Shown here: positions 4,938 to 6,823 of the stretch, piece by piece
How positions within the stretch are numbered: the stretch's first letter is position 1
How the letters are laid out: each line of letters opens with the position of its first letter
Source: Arcobacter sp. UBA7394
GTDB taxonomy: Bacteria > Campylobacterota > Campylobacteria > Campylobacterales > Arcobacteraceae
DNA: 6,823 nt
Direction: 5' to 3'
Assembly (NCBI GenBank): GCA_002470185.1
Contig: DKNG01000128.1
Coordinates: 1 to 6,823, forward strand
Position numbers and translations under genes: made by a program
Notes under the pieces: generated by a model
What the model saw: only the letters and a program-made list of their open reading frames with translations
The model's database searches: none
What the model was told of the DNA's origin: nothing

Positions 4938-6823
4938 TATTTCTTATTTGGTAGTTCAATTTTAAATACCGTTCCTTTATCCTCAATACTTTCACAAATA
5001 ATATTACCTTCAAGTTTAGTAGTTATTAGATTATAAATAATACTTAACCCTAGTCCGCTTCCACCATCCTCTCTGCTTGTTGTAAAGAATGGATTAAATA
5101 TCTTAGACATATTCTCAAGTGGCACTCCTTTTCCATAATCTCTAAAAGTTAAATGAATTATTTCACTCTCTTCATGTATATCAATATCAATACTATTCTC
5201 TTCATCTTTAGCATAAGCATGTTTTAGACAATTGATAATTAAATTTGTTAATATCTGAGATATAGCTCCTGGGTAAGAATTCATCATTATTTTTTGAGAA
5301 CAGTTTACATTTACTTTGATTTTTGTTTTTTTAGTTACATTATTTAGACTAACTAAAATTTCGTTTATATATTCAAGTAAGTCAAATTCTCTTTGCTCAT
5401 CACTTGATTGATCAACTGCTACTTGTTTGAAACTTCGAACTAATTGAGCTGTTTTTTGTAAATTTACATTTATACTAGCTGATAGTTCTTTTGAAGTATT
5501 AATAAAGTCTTCAAACTCTTCTTCACTTAATTCATCTTTTTCATAGTGTTTTGATAACTCTTCAGCCATTGACATAAAATGAGTAATACCCGTAAGGGAA
5601 AGTCCAACAGGCGTATTAATTTCATGAGCAACTCCAGCTACAAGCTCTCCTAGTCCAGCCATTTTCTCTGACTCAATCAAATTCTCTTGTGCTTGTTTTA
5701 ATTCAATCATTGATTTTTGTAAATCTTTATTTGATTGTTTTAACTGTTTTGTTCTATCTTCAACTTTTACTTCTAGTGTTTCATTTAAAGTACGTATTTC
5801 ATCTTCTGCTTTTATTCTAGCTTCTAGTTCTTTATCTCTTTCAAGAATTTTTTCTTCTAGTTGTTCAGAGTGTTCATTTAGTAGTTTTTCTTTCTCTTTA
5901 AAGTAGTTTATTTTTTTACTAAACTCTTCAGGAGAAATTCTCATATTTTTTAAAATATCTGTATAAACTTTAGATAGATTATTTGATTCTTCTTCTGAAA
6001 ATATATTACTTTTTTTAAGAACTTTATATGCACCAGCAGTACCAAGTGTACCAGCAAGTGCTCTCTCAACAGAAGTATATAACTTAGATAGTTCTAGAAT
6101 AGTTATATTTGAATTATCATCTAAAACAAACTTTTCTTTTAATCTTTGTATTGTTTTTTTTGTTTTATCTTTTGATAAATATTGGTTTAATATATTTTTA
6201 AAAAGTTCCATTTTTTCATTTAAATTTACATTTTTTTCTAAATCTCCATTGTAACTTTCTAAAGTTTTTTTATCTAAAATACCAATGAAATCCCTAGCTA
6301 CTTTACTCTCTACTTCTGTAGATTTACTCATTAGGGAACCTATAATAAATGCACTAATATTAAAGATCATAGTCCAAAATACTGCATGAGGAATTGAAGT
6401 AAATCCAACCATTCCAAAAAGTTCTGTAGGTTTTAATAAAGCAATATCAAATAAACCGTTTTCAATAATAGAAGAAGAAATCCAATTACTTTTTTCAAAT
6501 TGAGGAATAATCAAGGTATAAAACCAAATAAAGAATCCAGATAATAATGCAGCAATTGCTCCAAATCTATTAGCTTTTTCCCAAAATAAACCACCTATAA
6601 TTACAGGAACAAACTGTAAAACAGCAGTGAAAGATATTAAACCGATATTAACAATCAAATTATTTTTTGATACATATAAATAAAAAATATAACTTAAATA
6701 AATTAATATTGTTACAATAAGCCATCTAATTTGAAGTAATCTTTTTTTCAAAAAGCTTAATGAAGAAAAACTTTCAATTAGTGGTAAAACAAAATAGTTA
6801 CTAACCATAATAGACATAGCCAT
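4937..6823 (-). CDS. Sensor histidine kinase with symporter-like membrane domain (CbrA-like), 5' truncated
   Basis: Only the last 628 residues are present; the frame is open to the window edge, and residue numbers here count from that edge. Residues 1-165 look like the last helices of a sodium/solute symporter domain. MAMSIMVSNYFVLPLIE resembles an internal helix of that fold, and FVPVIIGGLFWEKANRFGAI the segment after it. Residues about 200-295 resemble the STAC domain that links such transporters to kinases (ERALAGTLGTAGAYKVL, 253-269). A charged coiled coil (about 300-390) leads to HisKA with the H-box MAGLGELVAGVAHEINTPVG (phospho-acceptor H400). The ATPase domain has an N-box (N527, N531), G1 DYGKG (562-566), an F-box FNPFFTT (576-582) and G2 GGSGLGL (587-593). 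All catalytic motifs look intact. No PAS or receiver domain follows. It probably couples solute binding or uptake to phosphorylation of a response regulator encoded elsewhere; the ligand is unknown. The first Met in view is not the true start. Confidence 0.9.
   Translation of the reverse strand: MAMSIMVSNYFVLPLIESFSSLSFLKKRLLQIRWLIVTILIYLSYIFYLYVSKNNLIVNIGLISFTAVLQFVPVIIGGLFWEKANRFGAIAALLSGFFIWFYTLIIPQFEKSNWISSSIIENGLFDIALLKPTELFGMVGFTSIPHAVFWTMIFNISAFIIGSLMSKSTEVESKVARDFIGILDKKTLESYNGDLEKNVNLNEKMELFKNILNQYLSKDKTKKTIQRLKEKFVLDDNSNITILELSKLYTSVERALAGTLGTAGAYKVLKKSNIFSEEESNNLSKVYTDILKNMRISPEEFSKKINYFKEKEKLLNEHSEQLEEKILERDKELEARIKAEDEIRTLNETLEVKVEDRTKQLKQSNKDLQKSMIELKQAQENLIESEKMAGLGELVAGVAHEINTPVGLSLTGITHFMSMAEELSKHYEKDELSEEEFEDFINTSKELSASINVNLQKTAQLVRSFKQVAVDQSSDEQREFDLLEYINEILVSLNNVTKKTKIKVNVNCSQKIMMNSYPGAISQILTNLIINCLKHAYAKDEENSIDIDIHEESEIIHLTFRDYGKGVPLENMSKIFNPFFTTSREDGGSGLGLSIIYNLITTKLEGNIICESIEDKGTVFKIELPNKK

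Noticed and set aside
6815..6823. ATG at the right edge as the true start of the kinase
   Set aside because: The first residues (MAMSIMVSNYFVLPL) resemble an internal helix of the symporter fold, and the frame is open to the edge. The real start lies outside the window.
1..6823. A novel defence, mobile or biosynthetic system
   Set aside because: Apart from the edge genes, all content belongs to core housekeeping families with uniform base composition. I saw no transposase, integrase, repeat array, attachment site or unexplained gene cluster.

Overview
The window is AT-rich chromosomal DNA that reads as Campylobacterota, most likely an Arcobacter-type genus. This rests on the low GC content, the AGA/AAA-rich codon use, promoters with a TATAAT box and a T-rich upstream stretch but no -35 box, and the block lolA / secA / lolC-like permease. 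From memory, that block is also found in Helicobacter and Campylobacter. No mobile element, CRISPR array or tRNA was found, and coding density is close to complete.

Layout, left to right. (1) Bases 1-145 hold the 3' end of a LysE/RhtB-type amino-acid exporter gene on the plus strand. (2) Bases ~147-473, minus strand, hold rnpB, the catalytic RNA of RNase P. It has its own TATAAT promoter and a T-tract that doubles as the stop codon of the converging exporter gene. (3) Bases 504-1037, minus strand, hold lolA, the periplasmic lipoprotein chaperone. (4) Bases 1038-1094 form a 57-bp divergent promoter region with two face-to-face TATAAT boxes. (5) Bases 1095-3713 hold secA, the Sec translocase motor. 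(6) Bases 3715-4920 hold a LolC/LolE-type permease gene that starts with TTG one base after the secA stop. (7) A small hairpin separates this from the converging gene. (8) Bases 4937-6823, minus strand, hold the C-terminal 628 residues of a large sensor kinase: the end of a sodium/solute-symporter-like membrane domain, a STAC-like segment, a coiled coil, and HisKA plus HATPase domains. Its start lies beyond the right edge.

The central genes form an envelope-protein export and sorting module. SecA drives preproteins, including prolipoproteins, through SecYEG. The LolC/E-type permease, with a LolD ATPase encoded elsewhere, releases mature lipoproteins from the inner membrane. LolA carries them across the periplasm. 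LolA and SecA are transcribed from promoters so close that both probably cannot be occupied at once. The kinase and exporter appear to be unrelated neighbours.

I found no convincing previously undescribed system. The best second-look items are the interlocked lolA/secA promoters, a LolA that seems to lack the arginine important for hand-off to LolB, the transporter-kinase fusion, and a compact RNase P RNA.
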